From contig DAOWKG010000207.1 of assembly GCA_030639985.1 (NCBI GenBank), positions 1 through 5,770 of the forward strand: a stretch of 5,770 bases of DNA, in the 5' to 3' direction. A model generated the notes under the pieces. It was not told where the DNA came from and did no database searches. It was given only the letters and a program-made list of their open reading frames with translations. The DNA is from Desulfuromonadaceae bacterium (GTDB lineage: Bacteria > Desulfobacterota > Desulfuromonadia > Desulfuromonadales > Geopsychrobacteraceae). Of this stretch, positions 1 through 5,770 are shown piece after piece (the stretch's first letter is position 1; each line of letters begins with the position of its first letter). Both the position numbers and the translations under genes were made by a program.

Positions 1-2276
1 ATATGGGGAACAAAAGGATTCAGCAATGCAACGGTAGTTTCGAGTGCCTCCCGCACTACGCCCGGATTATTTGCTTTGTCCTTGTAGGCATAGATGGCAT
101 TCACCAACTCCATAACTGCGGCAATGGCAGTATTAAAATGGAAATTACCATCAATATCTTCACTAACTTTTTTAATCGTCTGATGAATTTTACGCCGCAA
201 CTCTGCTGCGTCACCAGAAACGTTAGCGGAAATTTCGGCAGTAGCTATCAATTCCAAGTTATCATTAACTGCGCGCCAAACCCGATTAAGAAAACGATAG
301 CAACCCTCAACCCCTTGCTCATTCCATTCCAAATCCTTCTCTGGTGGTGCCGCAAAAAGGGAAAATAATCGAGCAGTATCAGCGCCATATTGTTCAATCA
401 ACTGGTTAGGATCGATAACATTTTTCTTCGACTTACTCATTTTTTCGGTGCGACCCAATTCAACAGTACGATTACAAAGGGTACATTTCCCCTCTTCTAC
501 CTGCTCAGGATACAACCAACCGTGTTCTTCACAGCGCTGGGTCTCTTTACAGACCATTCCCTGGGTCAACAGGTTTTTGAATGGCTCATCAACATCAAGC
601 ATCCCCAGATCACGCAATATTTTGGTAAAAAAGCGGGCATAAAGGAGATGCATAACCGCATGTTCAATCCCACCAATATACTGGTCGACCGGCAACCAAT
701 AGTTAGCAGCATCCTTATCTAATGGACCATCAGTATAACCGGAACAAGTATAGCGGGCGAAATACCAGGAACTTTCGACAAAGGTATCAAAAGTATCAGT
801 TTCTCGCTTTGCCGCCTTACCACATTCGGGGCAATCAACCTGTAAAAATGCAGCATGCGCAGCGAGGGGAGAACCACCCTCCCCAGTCAGCTCAACATCG
901 GTTGGCAACCTAACCGGCAATTGATCTTCCGGAACCGGAACCGCACCACAACTATCACAATAAATAATCGGAATCGGGGTTCCCCAATAACGCTGCCTTG
1001 ACACGCCCCAGTCCCGCAAGCGGTAATTAACGGTTTTACGACCATCACCTGCAGCATCAAGAAACGCTGCAATTTCACCTTTTGCCGTCTCATTATCGAC
1101 ACCATCAAATTGACCAGAATTGGTCAAGAAACCGGTACCGATAAAAGCTTCGGTCATCTTACTGCTATCCAGCTCTTCCCCTTCTGGCTGAATAACTACC
1201 CGCATGGACAACTGATACTTTTTTGCAAATTCAAAATCACGTTGATCATGGGCAGGAACCGCCATAACAGCACCAGTGCCATAATCCATCAACACAAAGT
1301 TGGCGAGAAAAACCGGAATTTTTTCACCATTTAAAGGGTTAACACAGTAAGAACCGGTAAAAACCCCTTTTTTCTCTAAATCACCGCTAGTTCTATCGAC
1401 CTTGTCTTGCCGTGCTACTGCAGCAATAAACTCGTCAACCTCATTTTTTTGGTCAGCCGAGATTAATTCCTCAACCTGCGGGTGTTCAGGAGCCAGACTC
1501 ATGAACGTTGCTCCAAACAGGGTATCGGGTCGAGTAGTAAAAACTTTAATTTTTTCGCTTTTATCAACCACCGAAAAATCAATTTCACAACCGTAACTCT
1601 TGCCGATCCAGTTACGCTGCATTGCCAAAACTCGCTCTGGCCAACCGGGTAGTTTGTCGGTCCAATCTAATAGTTCATCGGCATAATCGGTAATTTTAAA
1701 AAACCATTGTTCCAGTTGCTTAGGCTTAACCAGATTATGACAACGCCAGCAACAACCATCCTCAACCTGCTCATTAGCAAGAACAGTTTTACAGTCGTCA
1801 CACCAGTTGACCGATGAACCTTTTTTGTATGCCAACCCTCTCTTGTACATTTCCAGAAAAACCAGTTGCTCCCAACGATAATATTCGGGATCACAGGTTG
1901 CGAATTCACGTTGCCAATCATACGAAAGACCAATCCGTTGTAATTGCTTCCGCATACTGTCGATATTTTCGTAAGTCCACTTAGCCGGGTGAATACCGTG
2001 TTCAATAGCTGCATTTTCGGCTGGCATGCCAAAAGCATCCCACCCCATAGGATGGAGAACGTTAAATCCCTGCATCCGCTTAAAACGAGCAACAACATCA
2101 CCAATCGCATAATTGCGGACATGCCCCATATGAATCCGGCCCGATGGGTAAGGGAACATTTCCAGCAAATAGTATTTTTCTTTATCAGAGTCCATAGAAG
2201 CACGGAAAGGTTGTTTTTCTTGCCAAACCTGGTGCCACTTAATTTCGATATCTTTTGGATTGTACAGATTAGACAT
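1..2276 (-). CDS. leuS: Leucyl-tRNA synthetase (LeuRS), 3' end cut by window edge
   Basis: Cytoplasmic class Ia aminoacyl-tRNA synthetase that charges tRNA-Leu with leucine using ATP and hydrolyses mischarged tRNA. I translated the frame codon by codon over 3-2276: it is open for 758 residues, with no stop or frameshift, and leaves the window with no stop. The usual length is 820-860, so only the end of the anticodon/C-terminal region is missing. Visible in order: HMGH (the HIGH signature) at residues 49-52; Cys159, Cys176 and Cys179 of the first zinc module; the CP1 editing domain with TTRPDT at 247-252 and AVPAHDQRD with its Asp at 344; a Cys440/443/482/485 pair of knuckles; a leucine-specific insertion with Cys582, His585, Cys598 and Cys601; KMSKS at 612-616. 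ATG 2274-2276 is chosen because GGAGG (2281-2285) lies 4 nt upstream and the protein begins [11 protein letters not shown], as the family does. It follows infA after 186 nt, probably with its own promoter. Identity is certain. Confidence 0.98.
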   Translation of the reverse strand, partial: MSNLYNPKDIEIKWHQVWQEKQPFRASMDSDKEKYYLLEMFPYPSGRIHMGHVRNYAIGDVVARFKRMQGFNVLHPMGWDAFGMPAENAAIEHGIHPAKWTYENIDSMRKQLQRIGLSYDWQREFATCDPEYYRWEQLVFLEMYKRGLAYKKGSSVNWCDDCKTVLANEQVEDGCCWRCHNLVKPKQLEQWFFKITDYADELLDWTDKLPGWPERVLAMQRNWIGKSYGCEIDFSVVDKSEKIKVFTTRPDTLFGATFMSLAPEHPQVEELISADQKNEVDEFIAAVARQDKVDRTSGDLEKKGVFTGSYCVNPLNGEKIPVFLANFVLMDYGTGAVMAVPAHDQRDFEFAKKYQLSMRVVIQPEGEELDSSKMTEAFIGTGFLTNSGQFDGVDNETAKGEIAAFLDAAGDGRKTVNYRLRDWGVSRQRYWGTPIPIIYCDSCGAVPVPEDQLPVRLPTDVELTGEGGSPLAAHAAFLQVDCPECGKAAKRETDTFDTFVESSWYFARYTCSGYTDGPLDKDAANYWLPVDQYIGGIEHAVMHLLYARFFTKILRDLGMLDVDEPFKNLLTQGMVCKETQRCEEHGWLYPEQVEEGKCTLCNRTVELGRTEKMSKSKKNVIDPNQLIEQYGADTARLFSLFAAPPEKDLEWNEQGVEGCYRFLNRVWRAVNDNLELIATAEISANVSGDAAELRRKIHQTIKKVSEDIDGNFHFNTAIAAVMELVNAIYAYKDKANNPGVVREALETTVALLNPFVPH

Positions 2277-2315
2277 AATTCCTCCGCAACGGACAGCGGC
2301 ACCGTCACCGATAAT

Positions 2316-2345
2316 AATATAAATTTAGAGCAATTTTTATTACAA
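2316..2345 (-). promoter_or_regulatory. Possible leuS promoter
   Basis: Read on the minus strand, TTGTAA (2340-2345, 4 of 6 matches to TTGACA) and TATATT (2316-2321, 5 of 6 to TATAAT) are separated by 18 nt, and lie about 40 nt before the leuS start codon. The position fits: it comes after the palindromic hairpin at 2370-2385 and before the leuS Shine-Dalgarno. The stretch is AT-rich, so chance matches are likely. A shifted -10, TATTAT, three bases downstream is equally plausible. Confidence 0.3.
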
Positions 2346-2366
2346 TATGCTCGGAGTACATACACG

Positions 2367-2385
2367 AAAACCGGCTTAAGCCGGT
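2367..2385 (-). terminator. Palindromic hairpin, weak intrinsic-terminator candidate after infA
   Basis: ACCGGCTTAAGCCGGT at 2370-2385 is a perfect 16-base palindrome. As RNA it folds to a 6-bp GC-rich stem (ACCGGC/GCCGGT) with a TTAA loop. In the minus direction the stem runs straight into a short T-run (four T counting the last stem base, 2367-2370), then CG. In the plus direction ATCG follows, so the minus orientation is favoured. It lies 78 nt after the infA stop and upstream of the possible leuS promoter, as expected for a terminator separating the two genes. The short T-run makes it weak; it could instead be a DNA-binding palindrome or an mRNA 3'-end stabiliser. Confidence 0.4.
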
Positions 2386-2449
2386 ATCGTTAAAACATGG
2401 TATTGAAGAGAAATATCCTCTTTTAACCCAGACGGATCAGGATTCCATT

Positions 2450-2473
2450 GGGCTAAATCGGACTATTTAGCCC
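2450..2473 (-). other. Inverted repeat spanning the infA stop codon
   Basis: GGGCTAAAT (2450-2458) and ATTTAGCCC (2465-2473) are perfect 9-bp complements around a 6-nt loop. In the infA mRNA the 5' arm is the last two codons (GCT AAA) plus flanking bases, the TAG stop (2463-2465) sits at the arm/loop boundary, and the 3' arm is untranslated. No T-run follows, so it is not a classical intrinsic terminator. It may stabilise the 3' end or aid Rho-independent pausing together with the hairpin at 2370-2385. The structure is seen directly; the role is inference. Confidence 0.45.
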
Positions 2474-2681
2474 GATAAGTAATCCGACCACGAGTTAAAT
2501 CATATGGGGACAATTCAACGGTAACCCGATCACCAGGGAGGATGCGGATATAATACTTACGCATTTTCCCAGAAATATGTGCCAACACAACGTGATCATT
2601 GTCAAGTTTAACCCGAAACATTGCGTTCGGCAACGGTTCTACAACAACACCCTCAACCTCGATTGCTTCTTCTTTTGCCAA
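2463..2681 (-). CDS. infA: Translation initiation factor IF-1
   Basis: IF-1 binds the A site of the 30S subunit and, with IF-2 and IF-3, directs initiator tRNA to the P site. The product is 72 residues, exactly the family's usual length, and is one S1-like OB-fold. It carries the near-invariant stretches [11 protein letters not shown] at the N-terminus, PLPNAMFRV at 17-25, [17 protein letters not shown] in the middle and [13 protein letters not shown] at the end. The start is TTG (2679-2681), not ATG. It is fixed by AGGAGG at 2687-2692 with a 5-nt spacer and by an in-frame TAG (2691-2693) overlapping that Shine-Dalgarno, which leaves no upstream alternative. The gene is 103 nt after the CheY-like gene and 186 nt before leuS. 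A TTGACA box upstream suggests it is transcribed separately from the signalling genes. Identity is certain. Confidence 0.98.
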   Translation of the reverse strand: MAKEEAIEVEGVVVEPLPNAMFRVKLDNDHVVLAHISGKMRKYYIRILPGDRVTVELSPYDLTRGRITYRAK

Positions 2682-2686
2682 CTGTG

Positions 2687-2692
2687 CCTCCT
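2687..2692 (-). promoter_or_regulatory. Ribosome binding site deciding the TTG start of infA
   Basis: AGGAGG on the minus strand is a full anti-16S match, 5 nt (CACAG) before TTG 2679-2681. Its first two bases belong to the in-frame stop TAG at 2691-2693, so translation in this frame cannot begin further upstream. This makes the non-ATG start unambiguous. Confidence 0.88.
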
Positions 2693-2730
2693 AAAGATAA
2701 CTCTATCAAAAGTAATTTAATAATGAAGTC

Positions 2731-2758
2731 TTATTACATGTACGCCGGGGACTGTCAA
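2731..2758 (-). promoter_or_regulatory. Probable infA promoter
   Basis: On the minus strand a perfect TTGACA -35 hexamer (2753-2758) lies 16 nt upstream of TAATAA (2731-2736), a poor -10 with 3 of 6 matches. TGTAAT (2733-2738) matches 5 of 6, but its 14-nt spacer is too short. Transcription would begin near 2724, giving a leader of about 40 nt before the infA start. It lies entirely between the CheY-like stop and infA, where a promoter for the essential infA gene would be expected. The -35 is strong evidence; the -10 assignment is uncertain. Confidence 0.5.
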
Positions 2759-2784
2759 GCCAAACGGTAAAATGGACGACTAAC

Positions 2785-3174
2785 TCAGGACTGGTGCTGT
2801 TCTGGGTCGAGGAGCCGACGAACAACTTCTATCAATCGAGTTGTCTGTAAAGGCTTGGTGAGATATTCATTTGCCCCACTTACAATTGCCCGTTCTCTGG
2901 TCATATCCGAGCCCTCAGTAGTGATAACAACGATAGGAAGTTTTTCGTAGGTATGATCATTACGGATAAGGTCAACCAGCTTTAAACCATTCATCATCGG
3001 CATATTAACATCGGTCAACAACAAATCATATTTTCTAGTTGCCAACTGTTTCAAGGCAGCTACCCCATCGGCAGCTTGATCTATCTTTAATCCAGAAAAA
3101 CGTTGCAGGGCAAAAACAATGTATTGTCTCATGGTTGATGAGTCATCAACCACCAGAATTTTAGCAGCACGCAT
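2785..3174 (-). CDS. CheY-like single-domain response regulator (first receiver next to infA)
   Basis: Stand-alone phospho-receiver of 129 residues: one REC domain filling the protein and no DNA-binding or enzymatic output. The active site is complete: acidic pair Asp10-Asp11 in ILVVDDSSTMRQ, phospho-acceptor Asp55 in LLTDVNMP, switch Thr85 in VITTEGS and Lys107 in YLTKPL. The spacings Asp55 to Thr85 (30) and Asp55 to Lys107 (52) equal those of CheY. The SSTMR stretch after the acidic pair is typical of CheY and chemosensory or gliding-type receivers. It should act in the cytoplasm by phosphorylation-dependent binding to a partner, not as a transcription factor. I chose ATG 3172-3174; a TTG at 3208-3210 would add 12 residues outside the fold and has no Shine-Dalgarno. 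The chosen start has only GGAG 11 nt upstream. It follows the other receiver after 63 nt, so co-transcription is likely. The partner kinase is not in the window. Confidence 0.93.
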   Translation of the reverse strand: MRAAKILVVDDSSTMRQYIVFALQRFSGLKIDQAADGVAALKQLATRKYDLLLTDVNMPMMNGLKLVDLIRNDHTYEKLPIVVITTEGSDMTRERAIVSGANEYLTKPLQTTRLIEVVRRLLDPEQHQS

Positions 3175-3237
3175 TATACTGAAAACTCCACAAAATAGAA
3201 TTTTTAACAACTAACTATTTAACTATGCTTCACTAAA

Positions 3238-3615
3238 TCAGGCCGTCTTTCGATCCAACAACTGCTCGATAGTTGCCATCACCATAGCTGATTTGAATGG
3301 CTTGGTAATATAGTGTTCGGCACCAACTTCTTTACCACGGGCGACATCTTCCGGGGTTTTCTTAGCCGTAAGGAGGATCACCGGAATATGTTTAGTTTCT
3401 GGATTCTTCTTAATCCGGGTACAAACCTCAAACCCGTCCAACTCTGGCAACATGATATCAAGCAAAATCAGATCTGGTGGCTCAACACTAACGGCCTCTA
3501 ATGCAGCCAAGCCGGTCGTTGCCCCTTGCACCAAATAACCTTTGGTGGTCAGTAGAATACTTTCTAGTTTTAACAAACTTTCTTCGTCTTCAACTATGAG
3601 AATCTTTTTTTGCAT
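3238..3615 (-). CDS. Single-domain response regulator (receiver only)
   Basis: Stand-alone REC protein of 125 residues. Active-site residues: Glu9-Asp10-Glu11 in ILIVEDEES, phospho-acceptor Asp53 in LILLDIMLPELDG, Thr83 in VILLTAK, Lys105 in YITKPF. The sequence resembles receivers of the PhoP/PleD/DivK kind more than its CheY-like neighbour, so the pair does not look like a recent duplication. No output domain follows; the protein ends at DRKTA after the last helix. The ATG at 3613-3615 is firm: GGAGG (3624-3628) lies 8 nt upstream and the hydrophobic first strand begins directly (MQKKILIVEDE). It lies 80 nt after the DUF4388 gene and 63 nt before the second receiver, suggesting a signalling cassette. 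The upstream histidine kinase and downstream target cannot be identified here. Confidence 0.94.
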   Translation of the reverse strand: MQKKILIVEDEESLLKLESILLTTKGYLVQGATTGLAALEAVSVEPPDLILLDIMLPELDGFEVCTRIKKNPETKHIPVILLTAKKTPEDVARGKEVGAEHYITKPFKSAMVMATIEQLLDRKTA

Positions 3616-3695
3616 AAGTCAAACCTCCGTTATAAATATATCCATCGGGAGTAATTATAACAAACGCTGATCGAATGTGGTGATTTAACCCATAA

Positions 3696-4763
3696 TTAAT
3701 TACCCTGTAAAGCCTGCTCCATTGCCATGCCCGCCTGAGAAAGAAAAACTTCAAAGGTGTTTGCCGCTTTAATGGGTTTGTTGTCAGGATAATTATCACC
3801 ATATAATAGTGCAACGACGCTACCATCACTAACCAGAGGGCCAAGAAAAACTTCTGTGGGGGTACCACTCAAAAAATCTTGCAGATTTCTCTCCGCAAGA
3901 GTGTCATGCAGGGTTCCACATATCGCCGACTTTTCATGTAACACCAGCGCAAACAACGATTCTGGATCAACTTGCAAGCGCATTTTTCGCACAATGTCAT
4001 CGGCGGTAACGTTGAGGTTACTCAACCCAAATTGACCTAACCCAACCAGTTGATTTCCCCTGACATCAAAGACAATAGCTCGGTTCATAATTTCGCTGGC
4101 ATAACGAAGAATTAACAGGATGATGCCACCACTAAATTCAGGACATTCAAGTTCTGCCAACATCCCCCGCAGCAAATCTAAATTTTGCTGCTTTTGCTGG
4201 TGACTCAACACTACCGGTACATTATCAGTCACACCACTTACAGCACCACCATTACTACCAATAACCGTTTTATTCAGCCTCTTATCAATTAATCGTTGCG
4301 AATTAATGCCCTTATCAAGCATAAAATCTAGGGGGTTTAACGCTGCACTACCGAACGATTTAAGTTCTTCTAACCGAAATATAAATTGTCCTTCGGCCCA
4401 GGAAAAAAAACTAGCAATGATTTTTTCGATTTGGGTTGCAACAACCACTTCAATTTCAGCGGCACAAATTTGAAATTTTGCAGCCAGAATTTGACCTAAC
4501 GGCTGATGATAATTTATTGTTTCCTGATACTCCAGTGCTGCCTCTACCTGTGACGCAGTAACAATTTTATGGTATTTTAATAATTGTCCGAGACCTTCGG
4601 GGAAAAAACTTGATGATGCCCTAATGACTTGGCCATCAAGAAAACAAACCAATCCATCACCATTTTTACATTTAAGCACCAGAGTACCAGATTTTTTACT
4701 TAGACCGATAATTTGTAAAATATCGCCTAAAGCCAAATCTTCCAAATAACCTTCAAGTGCCAT
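3696..4763 (-). CDS. DUF4388 (PATAN-type) protein with MshEN-like tandem motif and GAF-like C-terminus
   Basis: 355-residue cytoplasmic protein with no signal peptide or membrane segment. Residues 1-50 match the start of DUF4388, the PatA N-terminal domain: LEGYLEDLALGDILQIIG, then KKSGTLVLK, then LVCFLDGQVIRASS, the typical strand-DGxxI-A pattern. That domain appears to resume at 117-131 (FFSWAEGQFIFR). Between them two 24-residue units begin at 57 and 88, each with LGQxL near its start and Gln at its end, like the paired motifs of MshEN/GspE N-terminal domains. A polar, low-complexity linker covers about 160-190. Residues 195-355 look GAF-like: a long helix, IVFDVRGNQLVGLG, then PLVSDGSVVALLYGD and a final amphipathic helix. 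DUF4388 proteins commonly accompany receivers and gliding, pilus or chemosensory systems, so a scaffold or sensor working with the next two genes is inferred; the reaction is unknown. ATG 4761-4763 has a poor Shine-Dalgarno and starts 26 nt after der, so coupling is possible. Confidence 0.85.
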   Translation of the reverse strand: MALEGYLEDLALGDILQIIGLSKKSGTLVLKCKNGDGLVCFLDGQVIRASSSFFPEGLGQLLKYHKIVTASQVEAALEYQETINYHQPLGQILAAKFQICAAEIEVVVATQIEKIIASFFSWAEGQFIFRLEELKSFGSAALNPLDFMLDKGINSQRLIDKRLNKTVIGSNGGAVSGVTDNVPVVLSHQQKQQNLDLLRGMLAELECPEFSGGIILLILRYASEIMNRAIVFDVRGNQLVGLGQFGLSNLNVTADDIVRKMRLQVDPESLFALVLHEKSAICGTLHDTLAERNLQDFLSGTPTEVFLGPLVSDGSVVALLYGDNYPDNKPIKAANTFEVFLSQAGMAMEQALQGN

Positions 4764-4789
4764 AATTTATATATTTTCCCATTTCAAGA

Positions 4790-5770
4790 TCATTTCTTGC
4801 CCCGCCCTTTAAATTGTAATCGTATCGGAACCTGATCAAAATTGAATTTTTCCCGAAAACAGTTAACCAAATAACGTTGATAAGAAAAATGGATATTATC
4901 TGGTCGATTAGTAAACAATACAAAAGTTGGGGGCCGTACCGCAGCCTGAGCAGCGTAATAAAATTTAACCCGCTGATTGCCAACCATAGAAGGGGGATGT
5001 TTACTGACAAACTCTTCCAAACCCTGATTTAATTTTGCAGTTGTAATGCGGCGGTTAAACTCTTCAGCCACCTCGGCAACTTTGTCCATAATTTTATTAA
5101 CTCGTTGCCCCGTCAGTGCCGAAACAAAAAGTAATGGTGCAAACGGTAAATATTTAAAGCGACGCTGCACTTCTGCAATAAATTTACCCATCGTTTGATC
5201 ATCTTTTTCGGGCAAGTCCCACTTATTAACTACCAATATCAATGCGCGCCCTTTTTCATAAGCATAGCCTGCAACAGCAAGATCCTGATCGGTTACGCCA
5301 TCTGCAGCATCAATCACCATCAAAACCACATGGGAACGATCCATCGCTTTTAACGCAGTGACAACACTGTATTTTTCTAATTTTTGACTAATTCTCCCCT
5401 TGCGGCGAATGCCAGCAGTGTCAATCAATACATAGCGCTGCTGATTATAGACAAACGGAGTATCGATACTATCTCTGGTTGTTCCTGCAGTTGGATTGGC
5501 AACCACTCGCTCATAACCAAGCAAACGGTTAACCAGAGACGATTTACCGACATTGGGACGACCGACAATTGACATGCGGATCTCATGTTCAGGATCACTC
5601 TTTTCATCAACCTTTGGCAGTAGTTTTTCCAAATCGTCGATAAGGTCGTTAATACCGAGTCCATGTTCAGCCGAAAGAGAATAGAATTTATCCACTCCCA
5701 GCTCATAAAACTCAACCGTATCCCCCTCCTGTTTTTCACCATCGACCTTATTGATCAAATAGAAAACCGG
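4790..5770 (-). CDS. der: Ribosome-assembly GTPase Der (EngA), 5' end cut by window edge
   Basis: Essential tandem-domain GTPase that acts in late assembly of the 50S subunit. 326 residues are visible; roughly the first 115-120 of about 440-490 lie beyond the window. The fragment opens at PVFYLINKVDG, where NKVD is G4 of the first GTPase domain, followed by its SAEHG G5 motif. After an acidic linker comes the complete second GTPase domain: GRPNVGKS P-loop (fragment residues 70-77, bases 5540-5563), GTTRDS (G2), DTAGIRRKG (G3), NKWD (G4) and SAL (G5). The C-terminal KH-like domain follows, ending HFSYQRYL...IRLQFKGRGKK, with the natural TGA at 4790-4792. This G-G-KH order is diagnostic of Der. 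The TTG at 5756-5758 is internal, since the frame is open to the window edge. The next gene starts only 26 nt downstream with no terminator between, so der and the DUF4388 gene may be co-transcribed. Confidence 0.97.
   Translation of the reverse strand, partial: PVFYLINKVDGEKQEGDTVEFYELGVDKFYSLSAEHGLGINDLIDDLEKLLPKVDEKSDPEHEIRMSIVGRPNVGKSSLVNRLLGYERVVANPTAGTTRDSIDTPFVYNQQRYVLIDTAGIRRKGRISQKLEKYSVVTALKAMDRSHVVLMVIDAADGVTDQDLAVAGYAYEKGRALILVVNKWDLPEKDDQTMGKFIAEVQRRFKYLPFAPLLFVSALTGQRVNKIMDKVAEVAEEFNRRITTAKLNQGLEEFVSKHPPSMVGNQRVKFYYAAQAAVRPPTFVLFTNRPDNIHFSYQRYLVNCFREKFNFDQVPIRLQFKGRGKK

Noticed and set aside
2277..2345. T-box leader before leuS
   Set aside because: T-boxes control some leucine genes, but the conserved GGGTGG-ACCGCG-like core is absent; GACGGTGCCGC near 2300 is only a loose resemblance and the leader is short.
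1667..2365. Minus-strand open frame of 232 codons overlapping leuS
   Set aside because: It lies in another frame across LeuRS sequence that carries HIGH and the first zinc module; the product has no recognisable motif.
3..2393. Plus-strand open frames opposite leuS (for example 390-722, 1110-1334, 1944-2393)
   Set aside because: All are antisense to a continuous, motif-rich LeuRS frame; none has recognisable protein motifs.
2406..2422. AAGAG/CTCTT inverted repeat with a T-run on the plus strand
   Set aside because: It would terminate plus-strand transcription, but no plus-strand gene exists; the stem is only 5 bp and AT-rich.
3175..3210. Longer CheY-like receiver starting at TTG 3208-3210
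   Set aside because: The extra 12 residues precede the first receiver strand, and no Shine-Dalgarno precedes the TTG; ATG 3172-3174 gives the normal family length.
3654..3659. Perfect TATAAT on the minus strand upstream of the 125-residue receiver
   Set aside because: No -35-like hexamer lies 16-18 nt upstream (the sequence there is CCAC-rich), and the gap is AT-rich, so chance is likely.
5425..5742. Minus-strand open frame inside der
   Set aside because: It is a shifted frame of the Der GTPase domain, whose G1-G5 motifs are all in the other frame.
1..5770. A wholly new defence, mobile or biosynthetic system
   Set aside because: No toxin, nuclease, transposase, integrase, reverse transcriptase, repeat array or non-coding RNA signature is visible; five of the six genes are recognisable families and the sixth has a known domain.

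Overview
All six protein-coding genes in this 5.8-kb bacterial window lie on the minus strand and follow one another closely. In transcription order (right to left) they are: der (GTPase, 5' end cut by the right edge), a DUF4388/PATAN-type protein, two stand-alone response-regulator receivers, infA (translation initiation factor IF-1), and leuS (leucyl-tRNA synthetase, 3' end cut by the left edge). No rRNA, tRNA, CRISPR array, insertion sequence or prophage gene was seen. No stretch over about 190 bases lacks a gene.

The likely source is a Gram-negative bacterium of the Desulfuromonadia (Geobacter/Pelobacter/Desulfuromonas relatives). This is an inference. It rests on the DUF4388 protein beside lone CheY-like receivers, on the LeuRS carrying a Cys/His zinc-ribbon-like insertion before KMSKS, and on the form of IF-1. 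Base composition is moderate to AT-rich, and no gene stands out as foreign by eye.

Layout. 5770-4790: C-terminal two thirds of Der, from the G4 motif of its first GTPase domain to the natural stop. 4763-3696: the 355-residue DUF4388 protein, starting 26 nt after der. 3615-3238 and 3174-2785: two receivers of about 125-129 residues, both with intact phosphorylation sites and neither with an output domain. 2681-2463: infA, with a TTG start set by a perfect Shine-Dalgarno and a consensus TTGACA -35 box upstream. 2462-2277: a 186-nt spacer that, in the minus direction, reads as infA end hairpin, GC-rich palindrome with a short T-run (weak terminator candidate), possible leuS promoter, leuS Shine-Dalgarno. 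2276-1: leuS, 758 of roughly 820-860 residues.

The outer genes are core translation and ribosome-assembly functions. The middle three look like a small signalling cassette: a PATAN-type scaffold with a degenerate MshEN-like tandem motif and a GAF-like C-terminus, plus two receivers with no local histidine kinase. That cassette is the least understood part of the window. The rest is ordinary housekeeping sequence, and I found no convincing evidence of a wholly new system.
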